Assembly: GCF_002210105.1 (NCBI RefSeq)
Contig: NZ_AQQU01000002.1
Coordinates: 360,604-424,603, forward strand
Length of the DNA stretch: 64,000 nt
Origin: Oceanicola sp. 22II-s10i
Lineage (GTDB): Bacteria > Pseudomonadota > Alphaproteobacteria > Rhodobacterales > Rhodobacteraceae
Direction: 5' to 3'
Part shown: positions 1-10,700 of the stretch, one piece after another
How positions within the stretch are numbered: the stretch's first letter is position 1
How the letters are laid out: each line of letters opens with the position of its first letter
Notes under the pieces: generated by a model
The model's input: the letters and a program-made list of their open reading frames with translations, nothing else
Databases searched by the model: none
Told to the model about the DNA's origin: nothing
Made by a program: the position numbers and the translations under genes

Positions 1-83
1 GATCGGATGCCCATCTCGCGCGCCGCGCGGATGACGCGGAGCGCGATCTCGCCCCGGTTCGCGATGAGGATCTTGTCGAACAT
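1..83 (-). CDS. accC: Acetyl-CoA carboxylase biotin carboxylase subunit, N-terminal end (partial)
   Basis: Only the first 27 codons lie in the window; the gene runs off the left edge. The reading [16 protein letters not shown] is the hallmark N-terminus of biotin carboxylase, the ATP-dependent enzyme that carboxylates biotin on AccB in the first step of fatty acid synthesis. It lies 10 nt downstream of accB on the same strand, the usual accBC operon order. The related propionyl-CoA and methylcrotonyl-CoA carboxylase subunits share this N-terminus, but the accB neighbour makes accC by far the best reading. Confidence 0.9.
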   Translation of the reverse strand, partial: MFDKILIANRGEIALRVIRAAREMGIR

Positions 84-93
84 CGGAACCGCC

Positions 94-582
94 TTACTCG
101 AGGATGACGAGGGGCGCGCCGAATTCCACCGCCGACTTGTCCTCGACGAGGATGCGCTTGACCGTGCCGGAGCGCGGTGCGGGGATCTGGTTCATCGTCT
201 TCATCGCCTCGATGATCAGCAGCGTGTCGCCTTCGGACACGGTGTCGCCGACCTTGATGAAGGCGGGGGCGCCCGGTTCGGGCTGCAGGTAGACGGTGCC
301 GACCATGGGCGACGTCACGGCGCCGGGGTGATTGGCGGGATCCTCGGCCGGGGCCGGGGCGGCGGCTGCCGGGGCCGCAGCGGCGGGTGCTGCCGGAGCC
401 GCGGGTGCGGCCGGGGCGGCGATGGTGGTAACGACGGCGGCCTGGCGGCTGACGCGGACGTTGATGCTGTCGTCTTCGCCGAACTCGCGTTTGACCTCGA
501 TCTCGCTCAGGTCGTTCTGTCTGAGAACGGCCGCGAGGGCCTCGATGAAGGCGACGTCGGCGTCGTGCGACTGTTTGCTCAT
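94..582 (-). CDS. accB: Acetyl-CoA carboxylase biotin carboxyl carrier protein
   Basis: A 162-residue protein that carries the biotin shuttling between biotin carboxylase and carboxyltransferase. It has the family layout: a charged N-terminal segment (about 1-55), an Ala/Pro-rich flexible linker (about 56-85) and a C-terminal biotinyl domain with [12 protein letters not shown], in which Lys128 is the predicted biotinylation site. The residue after the lysine is Thr where Met or Leu is commoner. The start at 582 is chosen because MSKQSHD is preceded by an AGAGGA ribosome site; the frame stays open upstream but that part does not look coding. It is cotranscribed with accC. Confidence 0.93.
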   Translation of the reverse strand: MSKQSHDADVAFIEALAAVLRQNDLSEIEVKREFGEDDSINVRVSRQAAVVTTIAAPAAPAAPAAPAAAAPAAAAPAPAEDPANHPGAVTSPMVGTVYLQPEPGAPAFIKVGDTVSEGDTLLIIEAMKTMNQIPAPRSGTVKRILVEDKSAVEFGAPLVILE

Positions 583-706
583 GAAGTCCTCTTGGCTTGC
601 CGTGGACCCTCTCGGGGGCCCTGTGCCCGCGCTTATAGGCCAAGCAAAGGGCCATGGAAAGCGACGACATGCGTCAAACCGGGGCGCGGGGCCGGCGGCC
701 CCCCAA

Positions 707-1165
707 TCAGGACTGGCCGAGCCGGATGGCGGTTTCGCGGTCCAGCCGTTCGGACTGACCGGCGTCGAAGTCGCGCATGCTTTCAAGCTGCACCTCGGTG
801 TAGCCCGGTGCGGTCAGCCGGTCGTCGCGCAGCGCCAGTTCGGTCAGCGGCACGGCGACATCGCGGCTGCCAAAGCCGAAGAACCCGCCGACCCCGATGA
901 TCGCCAGCACCTCGCCACGCATCTGCACGACGTCGTCAACCACGCCGATGTTGTCGCCGGCCGTCGAATTGACGGTGGCTCCGATCAGGTCTCCGACCGT
1001 CAGCGTGGCCTCCTGCGAGACTGACGCCAAGGCGGCGCCGTCTTCCGTCGTTTCGGCTGAAACGGTCGAATGTGACACGTCCGCCTGTGCCTTGGCGGCC
1101 GGTGATCCCGTCGGGATCGCGATCAAGATCGCGAGTAGACCGGCGAGGTATGCCCGCTCTGTCAT
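707..1165 (-). CDS. PRC-barrel domain protein, probably exported
   Basis: A 152-residue protein. The N-terminus [20 protein letters not shown] followed by SPAAKAQA looks like a cleavable signal peptide, so a periplasmic location is inferred. The C-terminal part ([26 protein letters not shown], then [18 protein letters not shown]) matches the PRC-barrel fold, a small beta-barrel found in photosynthetic reaction centre H subunits and in many stand-alone proteins of unknown role. The start at 1165 has AAGGA upstream; an earlier in-frame Met would add an Arg-rich extension that looks non-coding. It is a single gene between acs and accB. Its role is unknown. Confidence 0.8.
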   Translation of the reverse strand: MTERAYLAGLLAILIAIPTGSPAAKAQADVSHSTVSAETTEDGAALASVSQEATLTVGDLIGATVNSTAGDNIGVVDDVVQMRGEVLAIIGVGGFFGFGSRDVAVPLTELALRDDRLTAPGYTEVQLESMRDFDAGQSERLDRETAIRLGQS

Positions 1166-1313
1166 GGCTCGTTCCTTTCGTCTGCGTCTTCGTCCTGCCC
1201 GTGTAAGCAACTGGAGAAAGTCGGCAGGGTTCCCGGAAACGCCGTGCCGTCCGCAGGGAATCGCCGGTGACGTTGCGGTATTGGCACATAGTCACCGGTT
1301 CCATCGCGGGGGC

Positions 1314-1346
1314 AAAAAAACGAAGGGCGGACCTGATGGCCCGCCC
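1314..1346 (-). terminator. Intrinsic terminator of acs
   Basis: Read on the minus strand just after the acs stop, GGGCGGGCC pairs with GGTCCGCCC across an ATCA loop (9 bp, one G-T wobble). TTCG and a run of seven T follow. This is a textbook Rho-independent terminator. Confidence 0.85.
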
Positions 1347-1370
1347 GTCCGGTTCGCATGTGCCGCCGGA

Positions 1371-3332
<1,962 letters not shown>

Positions 3333-3383
3333 GACGCGCCTCCCTTTCGCGTGAAACTTTTCACTGAGGTCTTCAACAAATAC

Positions 3384-3421
3384 CCCGGCCCGCCGGATTG
3401 CAACCGGCAGGCCGGGCCGGG
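3384..3421 (-). terminator. Hairpin ending the liv-type transporter operon
   Basis: On the minus strand, immediately after the livF stop, CCCGGCCCG at 3384-3392 and CGGGCCGGG at 3413-3421 form a 9-bp perfect stem around further pairing bases. A modest T-rich stretch (TATTTGTTG) follows. It separates the importer operon from acs. Confidence 0.6.
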
Positions 3422-3422
3422 A

Positions 3423-4178
3423 TCAGATCGCCAGATACTCGGCGCGCAGGTCGGCATTGCCCAGAACCTCGGCGGCGGAGCCGTCGAAGACGACCGAACC
3501 GGTGTCGAGGATCACGGCACGGTCGGCCAGTTCCAGCGCACGCACGGCGTTCTGTTCGACGAGGATCGTGGTGATCCCCTGTTCCTTGATGATCCGCAGG
3601 GTCTTTTCGATCTCGTCCACGATGACCGGCGCCAGACCCTCGTAGGGTTCATCCAGCAGCAGCACCTTGATGTCACGGGCGAGGGCACGGGCGATCGCCA
3701 GCATCTGCTGTTCGCCGCCCGACAGCGTCACGCCTTCCTGCATCCGGCGTTCGCCGAGGCGCGGGAAGAGTTCGTACAGGCGCTGGATCGACCAGCCGAT
3801 CGGCGGCGCGATCTGGGCCAGCTTCAGGTTCTCCTCGACCGTCAGGCCGGGGATGATGCGCCGGTCCTCGGGGACGAGCCCGATGCCCGCTTGCGCCGCC
3901 TCGTGGCTCTTCATCATGTGCAGCGGCTTGTGGTCCAGCCAGACCTCGCCATGCGTCACCTGCGGTGCGTCCATCCGGGCGATGGCGCGCAGGGTCGAGG
4001 TCTTGCCCGCGCCGTTGCGGCCCAGCAGGGCGAGGATCTCGCCCTCGTGCACGTTGAAGCTGACGTTCTGGACGATGTAGCTCTCGCCGTAATAGGCCTC
4101 CACGTTCCAGACCGACAGGAAGGCCGGGGCTGTTTCGGCGTAGTTCTTGCCCTTGGAAAAGTCGGGTTTGACGTTCAT
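3423..4178 (-). CDS. livF: ABC transporter ATP-binding protein, LivF type
   Basis: A 251-residue cytoplasmic ATPase of the hydrophobic amino acid transport (HAAT) family. It has Walker A GRNGAGKTSTLR, signature LSGGEQQMLAIARAL and Walker B VLLLDEPYEGLAP. The DEPYEGLAP form is typical of LivF rather than LivG. It is the last gene of a five-gene minus-strand operon that runs substrate-binding protein, LivH, LivM, LivG, LivF. The substrate cannot be read from the sequence: branched-chain amino acids are the family default, but the position between acs and an ScfR regulator leaves room for another small carboxylate or amide. Confidence 0.9.
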   Translation of the reverse strand: MNVKPDFSKGKNYAETAPAFLSVWNVEAYYGESYIVQNVSFNVHEGEILALLGRNGAGKTSTLRAIARMDAPQVTHGEVWLDHKPLHMMKSHEAAQAGIGLVPEDRRIIPGLTVEENLKLAQIAPPIGWSIQRLYELFPRLGERRMQEGVTLSGGEQQMLAIARALARDIKVLLLDEPYEGLAPVIVDEIEKTLRIIKEQGITTILVEQNAVRALELADRAVILDTGSVVFDGSAAEVLGNADLRAEYLAI

Positions 4179-4190
4179 CTGATCGTCTCC

Positions 4191-4952
4191 TTACGCCACT
4201 TGCGTTTCGCCGAGGTAGGCTTCGCGCACCTTGGGATGGCCCTTGATGTTGGCCGGGATGTCCTCGACCAGCGGGGTGCCTTGCGCCAGCACCGTGATCC
4301 GCTCGGCCAGGCTGAAGACAACGTGCATGTCGTGTTCGATGATCGCGATGGTGATGTCGCGCTCGGCCTTGATCTGCTTGAGCAGGTCGATGGTGTTGTT
4401 GGTGTCCGCGCGCGCCATGCCCGCTGTCGGTTCGTCCAGCAGCAAGAGCCGGGGTTCCTGCGCGAGGCACATCGCGATTTCCAGCCGCCGCTTGTCGCCG
4501 CGCGACATGGACGCCGCGTGCATGTTCCGCTTCTCGGCCAGGTTCATGCTCTCCAGCATGTGCTCGGCCTTTTCGCGCACGTCCTTCTGCGAGGCGATCG
4601 AGGTGATCGCGTTCAGCTCGAACGACCCGTCCCGCTTGGCGAAGCAGGGGATCATCATGTTCTCCATGACGGTCAGCTCGCCGAAGATCTCGGGTGTCTG
4701 GAACACGCGGGAGATCCCCATCTGGTTGATCTCGTAGGGGGTGCGCCCCAGCACCGACTGCCCGTCGAACATGACGCTGCCGGTGTCCGGGATCAGCTTG
4801 CCGACAAGGCAGTTCAGCAGGGTCGACTTGCCCGCGCCGTTCGGCCCGATGATCGCGTGGACGGTGTTCTCGGCCACGCTCAGGTTCACGTCGGTCAGCG
4901 CCTTGAGGCCGCCGAAGCGCTTGTTGACGTTCTTGATCTCAAGAATGCCCAT
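4191..4952 (-). CDS. livG: ABC transporter ATP-binding protein, LivG type
   Basis: A 253-residue ATPase partner of LivF. Walker A is GPNGAGKSTLLN and Walker B is LLLLDEPTAGMA. The signature segment reads MSRGDKRRLEIAMCLA rather than the usual LSYGQQRRLEIARALA, so the LSGGQ-like serine-glycine core is altered. Such variants occur within the HAAT family, so this is noted as divergence, not as evidence of inactivity. Twelve intergenic bases separate it from livF and livM lies directly upstream, so cotranscription is near certain. Confidence 0.9.
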   Translation of the reverse strand: MGILEIKNVNKRFGGLKALTDVNLSVAENTVHAIIGPNGAGKSTLLNCLVGKLIPDTGSVMFDGQSVLGRTPYEINQMGISRVFQTPEIFGELTVMENMMIPCFAKRDGSFELNAITSIASQKDVREKAEHMLESMNLAEKRNMHAASMSRGDKRRLEIAMCLAQEPRLLLLDEPTAGMARADTNNTIDLLKQIKAERDITIAIIEHDMHVVFSLAERITVLAQGTPLVEDIPANIKGHPKVREAYLGETQVA

Positions 4953-4964
4953 GGTGCTGTCTCC

Positions 4965-6170
4965 TCATTCGGCGGGGTGCTTCTGGGCGGCCCCGTCCGG
5001 GGCCTCCGATTTCGACTTGCGGCGGAAGAGACCGGCCAGCTTCTGGCCGCCTTCGACAAGGCCGCCGGGCAGGAAGGTCACGACCAGCATGAACAGCAGG
5101 CCCAGCGTCAGGTGCCAGCCGGGGCCGACGAAGTGCTCGGTCACCCAGACCACGCCGTTTTCCATGCCTTCGGGCAGGAAGCTGAACCAGCCGTGCAGGA
5201 CGCTTTCGTTGATCTTCGAGAAGATGTTCTCGAAATACTTGATGAAGCCCGCGCCGACGACCGGACCGATCAGGGTCCCGGCACCGCCGAGGATGGTCAT
5301 CAGAACGACCTCGCCCGAGGCGGTCCACTGCATCCGCTCCGCACCCGCCAGCGGGTCCATGGAGGCGAGCAGGCCACCGGCCAGACCGGCATACATCCCC
5401 GAGATCACGAAGGCCGCGAGGGCGTAGGGACGGGTGTTCAGGCCGGTGTAGTTCAGCCGCGTCTTGTTCGCCTTGATCGCGCGCAGCATCAGGCCGAAGG
5501 GCGACCGGAAGATGCGGATCGAGATGTAGAAGGCGATCAGCATGATGACGCCGCAGAGGTAGTAGCCGTTGTTGAACTGGAACGCCCAGGGCCCGATGTT
5601 CAGAACCTCGGTCCCGCGCATCTCCAGCCCGAACAGATTGGTGACCGGGATCCCGCCTTCGGCCGTGGCCGAGACGCCGAGGATGCGCGGGTCGTTCAGG
5701 GTGATCTGCAGCCCGGTTTCCCCGTTGGTGATCGGCGTCAGCACCGAGTAGGCCAGGTTGAACGACATCTGCGCGAAGGCCAGCGTCAGGATCGAGAAGT
5801 AGATCCCCGTCCGGCGCAGCGACACGAAGCCGATGACCAGCGCGAACACGCCCGAGACGATGACGGCGAGGATGATCGCCGGGATGACGTTCATGCTGAG
5901 CAGCTTGAACATCCACACCGCCGAGTAGGAGCCGACCCCCAGGAAGGCCGCGTGGCCGAAGGACAGGTAGCCGGTCAGGCCGAACAGGATGTTGAAGCCG
6001 ATCGCGAAGATCCCGAAGATCACGAACCGCTGCATCAGGTCGGGGTAGCCCGCGTTGAACTGCGCCATCGCGCTGTCTGCGGGGAAGGGGTTCAGGATGA
6101 ACGGCGCCAGAAGGACCAGCGCGGCCACCACGAGGAGAAGGGTGAAGTCTTTCTTGTCGAGGCCAAGCAT
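4965..6170 (-). CDS. livM: ABC transporter inner-membrane permease, LivM type
   Basis: A 401-residue multi-spanning membrane protein. It shows the LivM hallmarks [20 protein letters not shown] near residue 75 and [15 protein letters not shown] near residue 300, with about ten hydrophobic segments. The C-terminus (about 375-401) is a charged cytoplasmic tail. It pairs with LivH to form the channel. Only 3 nt separate it from livH upstream and 12 nt from livG downstream, so it sits inside one operon. Confidence 0.9.
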   Translation of the reverse strand: MLGLDKKDFTLLLVVAALVLLAPFILNPFPADSAMAQFNAGYPDLMQRFVIFGIFAIGFNILFGLTGYLSFGHAAFLGVGSYSAVWMFKLLSMNVIPAIILAVIVSGVFALVIGFVSLRRTGIYFSILTLAFAQMSFNLAYSVLTPITNGETGLQITLNDPRILGVSATAEGGIPVTNLFGLEMRGTEVLNIGPWAFQFNNGYYLCGVIMLIAFYISIRIFRSPFGLMLRAIKANKTRLNYTGLNTRPYALAAFVISGMYAGLAGGLLASMDPLAGAERMQWTASGEVVLMTILGGAGTLIGPVVGAGFIKYFENIFSKINESVLHGWFSFLPEGMENGVVWVTEHFVGPGWHLTLGLLFMLVVTFLPGGLVEGGQKLAGLFRRKSKSEAPDGAAQKHPAE

Positions 6171-6173
6171 GGG

Positions 6174-7205
6174 TTATTCCTCCATCACGCCCTTGCGGCC
6201 CATGAGGCCACGCGGACGGGTCAGCAGAATGATGATCGCGACGAGGTAGATGATGATCTGGTCGATGCCGGGCAGCAGCGACTTGATCTCGTTCATCGAG
6301 GCGAAGCTTTCGAGAATACCGAGCAGGAAGCCCGCGGCGACGGCGCCGGGCAGCGAGCCCATGCCGCCGACGACCACCACCACGAAGGACAGCACGAGGA
6401 AGTCCATGCCCATGTGGTAGTTGGGCGAGTTGATCGGCGCGTACATGACGCCGGCCATGCCCGCGACGGCGGCGGCGATCCCGAACATGATGGTGAAGCG
6501 CTTGTCGATGTTGATCCCGAGAAGGCCCACCGTCTCGCGGTCCGCCATCCCGGCGCGGACGACCATGCCGAAGGTGGTGAACTGGAGGAAGGCGAAGACC
6601 GCGCCGATCACGACCGCCGCGAAGGCGAAGTAGACGAGACGCCAGTAGGGATAGATGACCACGTTCGGATCAAACCCGATCAGCGCGCCGAAATCGAACG
6701 ACCCGGTCAGGGCTGCGGGCGCGGGCGTCGGCAGCGGGTTGGCACCGTAGTAGTGCTTGATCAGTTCCTGCAGGACAATGGCAAGGCCGAAGGTCACGAG
6801 GATCTGGTCCGCATGCGGGCGCTTGTAGAAGTGCTTGATCAGCCCCCGCTCCATGATGAAGCCGACGGCGATCATGATCGGGATGGAGAACAGGATGGCG
6901 AGTGGCACCGCCCAGTCGATCAGCGTGGCGCCCAGGTCATGCCCGAACCAGTGTTCGAGGTAGGGCTCCTTGATCTTCAGCGGGTTGCCGAGGAAGTCCT
7001 TGCGGGTCGGATCGACGGTCTCATAGCTGATGTTGAACAGCTTGCTGAGCGTGACGGCACAGAACGCCCCGATCATGAAAAGCGCGCCGTGCGCGAAGTT
7101 CACGACACCGAGCGTGCCGAAGATGAGCGTCAGACCAAGGGCGATCAGCGCATAGGCCGAGCCCTTGTCGAGCCCGTTCAACAATTGGAGGATTATGGCG
7201 TCCAT
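6174..7205 (-). CDS. livH: ABC transporter inner-membrane permease, LivH type
   Basis: A 343-residue membrane protein with the LivH N-terminal pattern LNGLDKGSAYALIALGLTLI and NFAHGALFMIGAF, and the GGMGSLPGAVAAGFLLG motif near residue 290. A soluble insert of about 35 residues (KLFNISYETVDPTRKDF and onward, about 57-85) interrupts the usual short loop; this insert is common in the subgroup of HAAT permeases found next to urea- or amide-type binding proteins. It is the first permease gene after the binding protein. Confidence 0.9.
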   Translation of the reverse strand: MDAIILQLLNGLDKGSAYALIALGLTLIFGTLGVVNFAHGALFMIGAFCAVTLSKLFNISYETVDPTRKDFLGNPLKIKEPYLEHWFGHDLGATLIDWAVPLAILFSIPIMIAVGFIMERGLIKHFYKRPHADQILVTFGLAIVLQELIKHYYGANPLPTPAPAALTGSFDFGALIGFDPNVVIYPYWRLVYFAFAAVVIGAVFAFLQFTTFGMVVRAGMADRETVGLLGINIDKRFTIMFGIAAAVAGMAGVMYAPINSPNYHMGMDFLVLSFVVVVVGGMGSLPGAVAAGFLLGILESFASMNEIKSLLPGIDQIIIYLVAIIILLTRPRGLMGRKGVMEE

Positions 7206-7279
7206 GTCTCTCGATCCCGAAATGCATCGCGCGCGCCGATGGCGCCCGCGTCAGATGGCTGCGACAGGGGAATGTGAAG

Positions 7280-7305
7280 GGGAGGGCGCAGGGGCGCGCC
7301 CTCCC
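7280..7305 (-). terminator. Perfect 10-bp intercistronic hairpin between binding protein and livH
   Basis: On the minus strand GGGAGGGCGC and GCGCCCTCCC pair perfectly around a six-base loop. The hairpin lies about 10 nt after the binding-protein stop and has no T-run. In many importer operons such a structure protects the upstream mRNA and lowers expression of the permease genes, giving excess binding protein. That role is inferred here. Confidence 0.6.
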
Positions 7306-7315
7306 GGTCCGGTGC

Positions 7316-8671
7316 TTACGCGCCGGGGTTGCAGGAGCCCAGGGCGCCGCCTGCGAACATCGGATGGTCCGGCGCGTAGGTGACCTGGCCCACGGGCGTG
7401 ACCTCGACGATCTCCACCAGGTGGAATTCGTCCTGCGGGTTCTCGGCGCCACGCACGACCAGCACGTCCTTGAAGCACTGGTGGTCTTCGGCGCGGTACA
7501 GCGTCTTGCCGTTGCCCAGACCGTCGAACTCGTAGCCTTCCAGGGCCTCTGCAACAGCGCAGGGGTTGAACGACTTGGCGCGTTCCACGGCATCGGCGTA
7601 GAGCAGGGTCTGCGCGTAGCAGGTCTGCGCGGCCTGGCTCGGCGGGAAGCCGTACTTGGTGCCGAACGACTGCACGAAGGCCTTGGTGCCCTCATCCTCG
7701 AGTTTCCAGTCCCAGTTCTGGGAGCCGACGATGCCTGCGATGTTCTTGCCGGCACCTTTCGCCATCAGCTCGGAGTAGAGCGGGACGACGATCTCGAAGT
7801 TCTTGCCGTTCACCTGCTTTTCACGCAGGCCGAACTGCACGGCGTTGGTCAGGGAGTTGACCATGTTGCCGCCGTAATGGTTCAGGACCAGAACATCTGC
7901 GCCCGAGTTCAGGACCGGCGCGATGTAGGACGAGAAGTCGGTCTGCGCCAGCGGCGTCAGCACGTTGTTGATGGTCTTCCAGCCGATCGCCTCGGTCGCC
8001 GCCTGGATCGACTCCTGCTGGGTCCAGCCCCAGGTGTAGTCGGCGGTCAGGTGGTAGGCCGCACGGTCCTTGCCGTAGAGCTTTTCCAGCACCGGTGCCA
8101 GCGCGGCACCCGACATGTAGGCGTTGAAGAAGTGACGGAAGCCGTTCGCCTTCTTGTCCTTGCCGGTGGTGTCGTTGGAGTGGGTCAGACCCGCCATGAA
8201 GATGACGCCGGCTTCCTGGCAGAGGCCCTGAACGGCCACGGCCACGCCCGAGGACGAGCCGCCGGAGATCATGATGGCGCCGTCTTTTTCGATCATCGAC
8301 TTGGCCGATGCGCGGGCCGCGTCCGACTTGGTCTGCGTGTCGCCGGTGACGAACTCGACCTTCTTGCCCATGATCCCGTTGCCCTGCAGCGTCTTGGAGC
8401 TGAAGGTCGAGATCATGCCGCCGTCGCCTTCGCCGTTCAGGTGCTCGACGGCCAGCTGGAAGGCGCGCAGTTCGTCTGCACCTTCGTCAGCGTAGGGGCC
8501 GGTCTGCGGAACGTTGAAGCCGAGCGTGACCGACGAACCCTGCGGCGCGTTGGTGTAGCCCGAGTGCGCGGCAGCCCAGACGTTGCCGGTAAAGATGGTC
8601 GGCAGCGCAAGGCCGGCCCCGGCCCCGGCACCGGTCTTGAGCACGCCGCGGCGTGTGAATTTGTTGGACAT
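7316..8671 (-). CDS. ABC transporter substrate-binding protein (HAAT/LivK family), Tat-exported
   Basis: A 451-residue periplasmic binding protein, longer than E. coli LivK (about 370). The N-terminus FTRRGVLKTGAGAGAGLALP is a twin-arginine signal with cleavage inferred near the WAAAHSG segment. The mature part has the type I binding-protein fold (GFNVPQTGPYADEGADE, later MISGGSSSGVAVAVQGLC). The start at 8671 is set by GGGAGGATATCA upstream. It opens the operon of permeases and ATPases and faces the ScfR regulator gene. The ligand is not identifiable; the subgroup is usually annotated as branched-chain amino acid or urea/amide binding. Confidence 0.88.
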   Translation of the reverse strand: MSNKFTRRGVLKTGAGAGAGLALPTIFTGNVWAAAHSGYTNAPQGSSVTLGFNVPQTGPYADEGADELRAFQLAVEHLNGEGDGGMISTFSSKTLQGNGIMGKKVEFVTGDTQTKSDAARASAKSMIEKDGAIMISGGSSSGVAVAVQGLCQEAGVIFMAGLTHSNDTTGKDKKANGFRHFFNAYMSGAALAPVLEKLYGKDRAAYHLTADYTWGWTQQESIQAATEAIGWKTINNVLTPLAQTDFSSYIAPVLNSGADVLVLNHYGGNMVNSLTNAVQFGLREKQVNGKNFEIVVPLYSELMAKGAGKNIAGIVGSQNWDWKLEDEGTKAFVQSFGTKYGFPPSQAAQTCYAQTLLYADAVERAKSFNPCAVAEALEGYEFDGLGNGKTLYRAEDHQCFKDVLVVRGAENPQDEFHLVEIVEVTPVGQVTYAPDHPMFAGGALGSCNPGA

Positions 8672-8888
8672 TGATATCCTCCCGTTACGGTGATCCCGGA
8701 CGCATCTCCTCACGCAGCCCGGATCGCACGTTCGTGCAAAGGCACTATCGCGCAGGTCGTGAAAACCAATCAACAAATGCCTTAGGGTAAACAATTTTTT
8801 TGTAAACAACTGCACAATGCGAGTGTATACATCGTAAATAACTTTTTCGTGCGCCGCAGAAAGGCGCTGAATCGCAAGGGATTTTCCG
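8672..8888 (+). promoter_or_regulatory. Divergent control region with GTAAACAA direct repeats
   Basis: The 217-nt AT-rich gap between the transporter operon (minus) and the ScfR-type regulator (plus). It holds two direct copies of GTAAACAA at 8787-8794 and 8802-8809, 15 nt apart. The second lies inside TTTGTAAA (8799-8806), one base from TTTGCAAA, the motif I recall for RamB/PccR-type regulators. A further TGCAAA occurs at 8735-8740. These are good operator candidates for the neighbouring regulator, but binding is inferred. Confidence 0.5.
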
Positions 8889-10214
8889 ATGCCGAGATCC
8901 GCGTTGACAGGCAGCCGTATCCGCGAACGCCGCATGATCCGCGCGATGCGTCAGGCCGATCTGGCGCGCAAGGCGGGTATCTCGGCCTCCTACCTCAACC
9001 TGATCGAACACAACCGCCGCAGAATCGGCGGCAAGCTGCTGCTCGACATCGCCGCCGCGCTGGAGGTGGAGCCGTCGCTGCTGACCGAAGGCGCCGAGGC
9101 TGCGCTGATCGCGACCCTGCGCGAAGCCGCCGCCGACCGGCCCGCCAGCGGCGCGGAACTGGACGGGGTGGAGGAACTGGCGGGCCGCTTTCCGGGATGG
9201 GCCGCGCTGGCCGCCGACCAGCACCGCACCATCGCCGGGCTGGAACAGACGGTCGAGGCGCTGACCGACCGGCTGACCCACGACCCGCACCTGGCCGCCT
9301 CGCTGCACGAGGTCCTGTCGACCGTCACGGCCATCCATTCCACCGCCTCGATCCTCGTCGACACAAAGGGGCTGGAACCGGAATGGCGCGACCGCTTTCA
9401 CCGCAACATCAACGAGGACGCCCAGCGACTGGCCGAGGGGGCGCAGCGGCTGGTGGCGGAGCTCGATGCCGGGCAGCGCAAGGACACCACGCTCAATGCC
9501 CCGCAGGACGAGGTGGAGGCGTTCCTGTCCGCGCGCGGGTTCCACATTCCGGAACTGGAGCGTGGCGGCGAGGCGACGGTGGACGAGATGCTGGACCGCG
9601 CCGTGAAGGGGCGGGACCTGACCTCGGCCTCGGCCCAGTCGATGGCGCGGGTGATCCTGCAGCGTTATGCCGAGGATGCGGCGCAACTGCCCGTTCAGGC
9701 GGTCGCCACCGCTGCGGCGGCGATGGAGCGGCTGGACCCCGCGGCGCTGGCCGGCCGTTTCGGTGTCGGCACCGGGCGCATGATGCGCCGCCTTGCGACG
9801 CTGCCCGACGCGCTGACCGCGCCCATGGGCGGGCCCTTCGGCCTCGTGATCTGCGATGTCTCGGGCACGCTGACCTTCCGCCGCCCGCTGCCGTCCTTCC
9901 CGCTGCCCCGCTTCGGCGCGGCCTGTCCCTACTGGCCCCTGTTCCAGGCACTGACCCGGCCCATCGTCCCGATCCGCCAGCGCCTGCGCCTTGCCGGCCG
10001 GTCCGAGGGCCGCTTCATCGCCCATGCGGTGGCCGAGCCGCTCGGGCCACTGTCGGCGGGGGTGGAGCCGCTGTTCGAAGCGCATATGCTGATCCTGCCG
10101 GACCCGGTCGAAACGCCCGAGGGCGCACGGCGGGTCGGCGTGACCTGCCGGATCTGTCCGCTGGACGGCTGCCGGGGTCGGCGCGAGCCGTCGATCACGG
10201 CCGAGGGGGCGTAG
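8889..10214 (+). CDS. XRE-family short-chain fatty acyl-CoA regulator (ScfR type, DUF2083)
   Basis: A 441-residue transcription factor. An N-terminal XRE helix-turn-helix (about 7-62, with RQADLARKAGISASYLNLIE) is followed by an IrrE-like central region and a C-terminal Cys-containing DUF2083-like part that ends in RRVGVTCRICPLDGCRGRRE, with spaced cysteines. This matches the ScfR family (PccR, RamB), which senses short-chain acyl-CoA and controls acetate or propionate genes. It is divergent from the importer operon and near acs, which fits that role. A CAAGGG ribosome site precedes the ATG. The exact effector is not readable. Confidence 0.85.
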   Translation: MPRSALTGSRIRERRMIRAMRQADLARKAGISASYLNLIEHNRRRIGGKLLLDIAAALEVEPSLLTEGAEAALIATLREAAADRPASGAELDGVEELAGRFPGWAALAADQHRTIAGLEQTVEALTDRLTHDPHLAASLHEVLSTVTAIHSTASILVDTKGLEPEWRDRFHRNINEDAQRLAEGAQRLVAELDAGQRKDTTLNAPQDEVEAFLSARGFHIPELERGGEATVDEMLDRAVKGRDLTSASAQSMARVILQRYAEDAAQLPVQAVATAAAAMERLDPAALAGRFGVGTGRMMRRLATLPDALTAPMGGPFGLVICDVSGTLTFRRPLPSFPLPRFGAACPYWPLFQALTRPIVPIRQRLRLAGRSEGRFIAHAVAEPLGPLSAGVEPLFEAHMLILPDPVETPEGARRVGVTCRICPLDGCRGRREPSITAEGA

Positions 10215-10248
10215 GTCGAATGTTTTCCCGCAATGCGGAATTCCGTTT

Positions 10249-10277
10249 TTGACAGTGACGATTGTGTGATGGATAAC
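10249..10277 (+). promoter_or_regulatory. Sigma70-type promoter for the receiver/kinase operon
   Basis: A perfect -35 TTGACA (10249-10254) and a -10-like GATAAC (10272-10277, 4 of 6 consensus) are separated by 17 nt. They lie 50 nt upstream of the response-regulator start. Confidence 0.65.
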
Positions 10278-10327
10278 AAAATTACCAATAGGCGTTCTGC
10301 GCCGCTCGGATGGGAGGGGAGGACCGG

Positions 10328-10696
10328 ATGAGCAAGACCGTTCTGGTGATCGAGGACGAGCCGAACATAATCGAAGCCATCGGGTTCATCCTGTCTCGGG
10401 ACGGCTGGCGCGTCGCGGTGCATTCCAACGGGGTCGATGCCGTGGAAACCGTCCGCCGCCGTGCACCGGACCTCGTGATCCTCGACGTGATGCTGCCGGG
10501 ACGCTCCGGCTATGACATCCTGCGCGACCTGCGCGCCGAAAGCGGCACAGCCGACCTGCCGATCCTGCTGCTGACCGCGCGCGGCCAGTCCCGCGACCGC
10601 GAGATGGCCGAGGCCTCGGGCGCATCCCGTTTCATGACCAAGCCCTTCTCCAACGCCGAGGTGCTGGAGGCGGTGCGCGACCTCGCGGGGGGGTGA
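10328..10696 (+). CDS. Single-domain response regulator
   Basis: A 122-residue receiver (REC) domain with no output domain. The acidic pocket is ED at residues 9-10, the phospho-acceptor is Asp53 in LVILDVMLPG, the conserved Thr is in LLLTARG and the Lys in MTKPFS. GGAGGGGAGG upstream supports the ATG at 10328; an in-frame upstream Met is less well placed. It is the first gene of an operon with a small membrane protein and the symporter-kinase fusion, so that kinase is its likely partner. The output must run through protein interaction or a phosphorelay. Confidence 0.9.
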   Translation: MSKTVLVIEDEPNIIEAIGFILSRDGWRVAVHSNGVDAVETVRRRAPDLVILDVMLPGRSGYDILRDLRAESGTADLPILLLTARGQSRDREMAEASGASRFMTKPFSNAEVLEAVRDLAGG

Positions 10697-10700
10697 GCCG

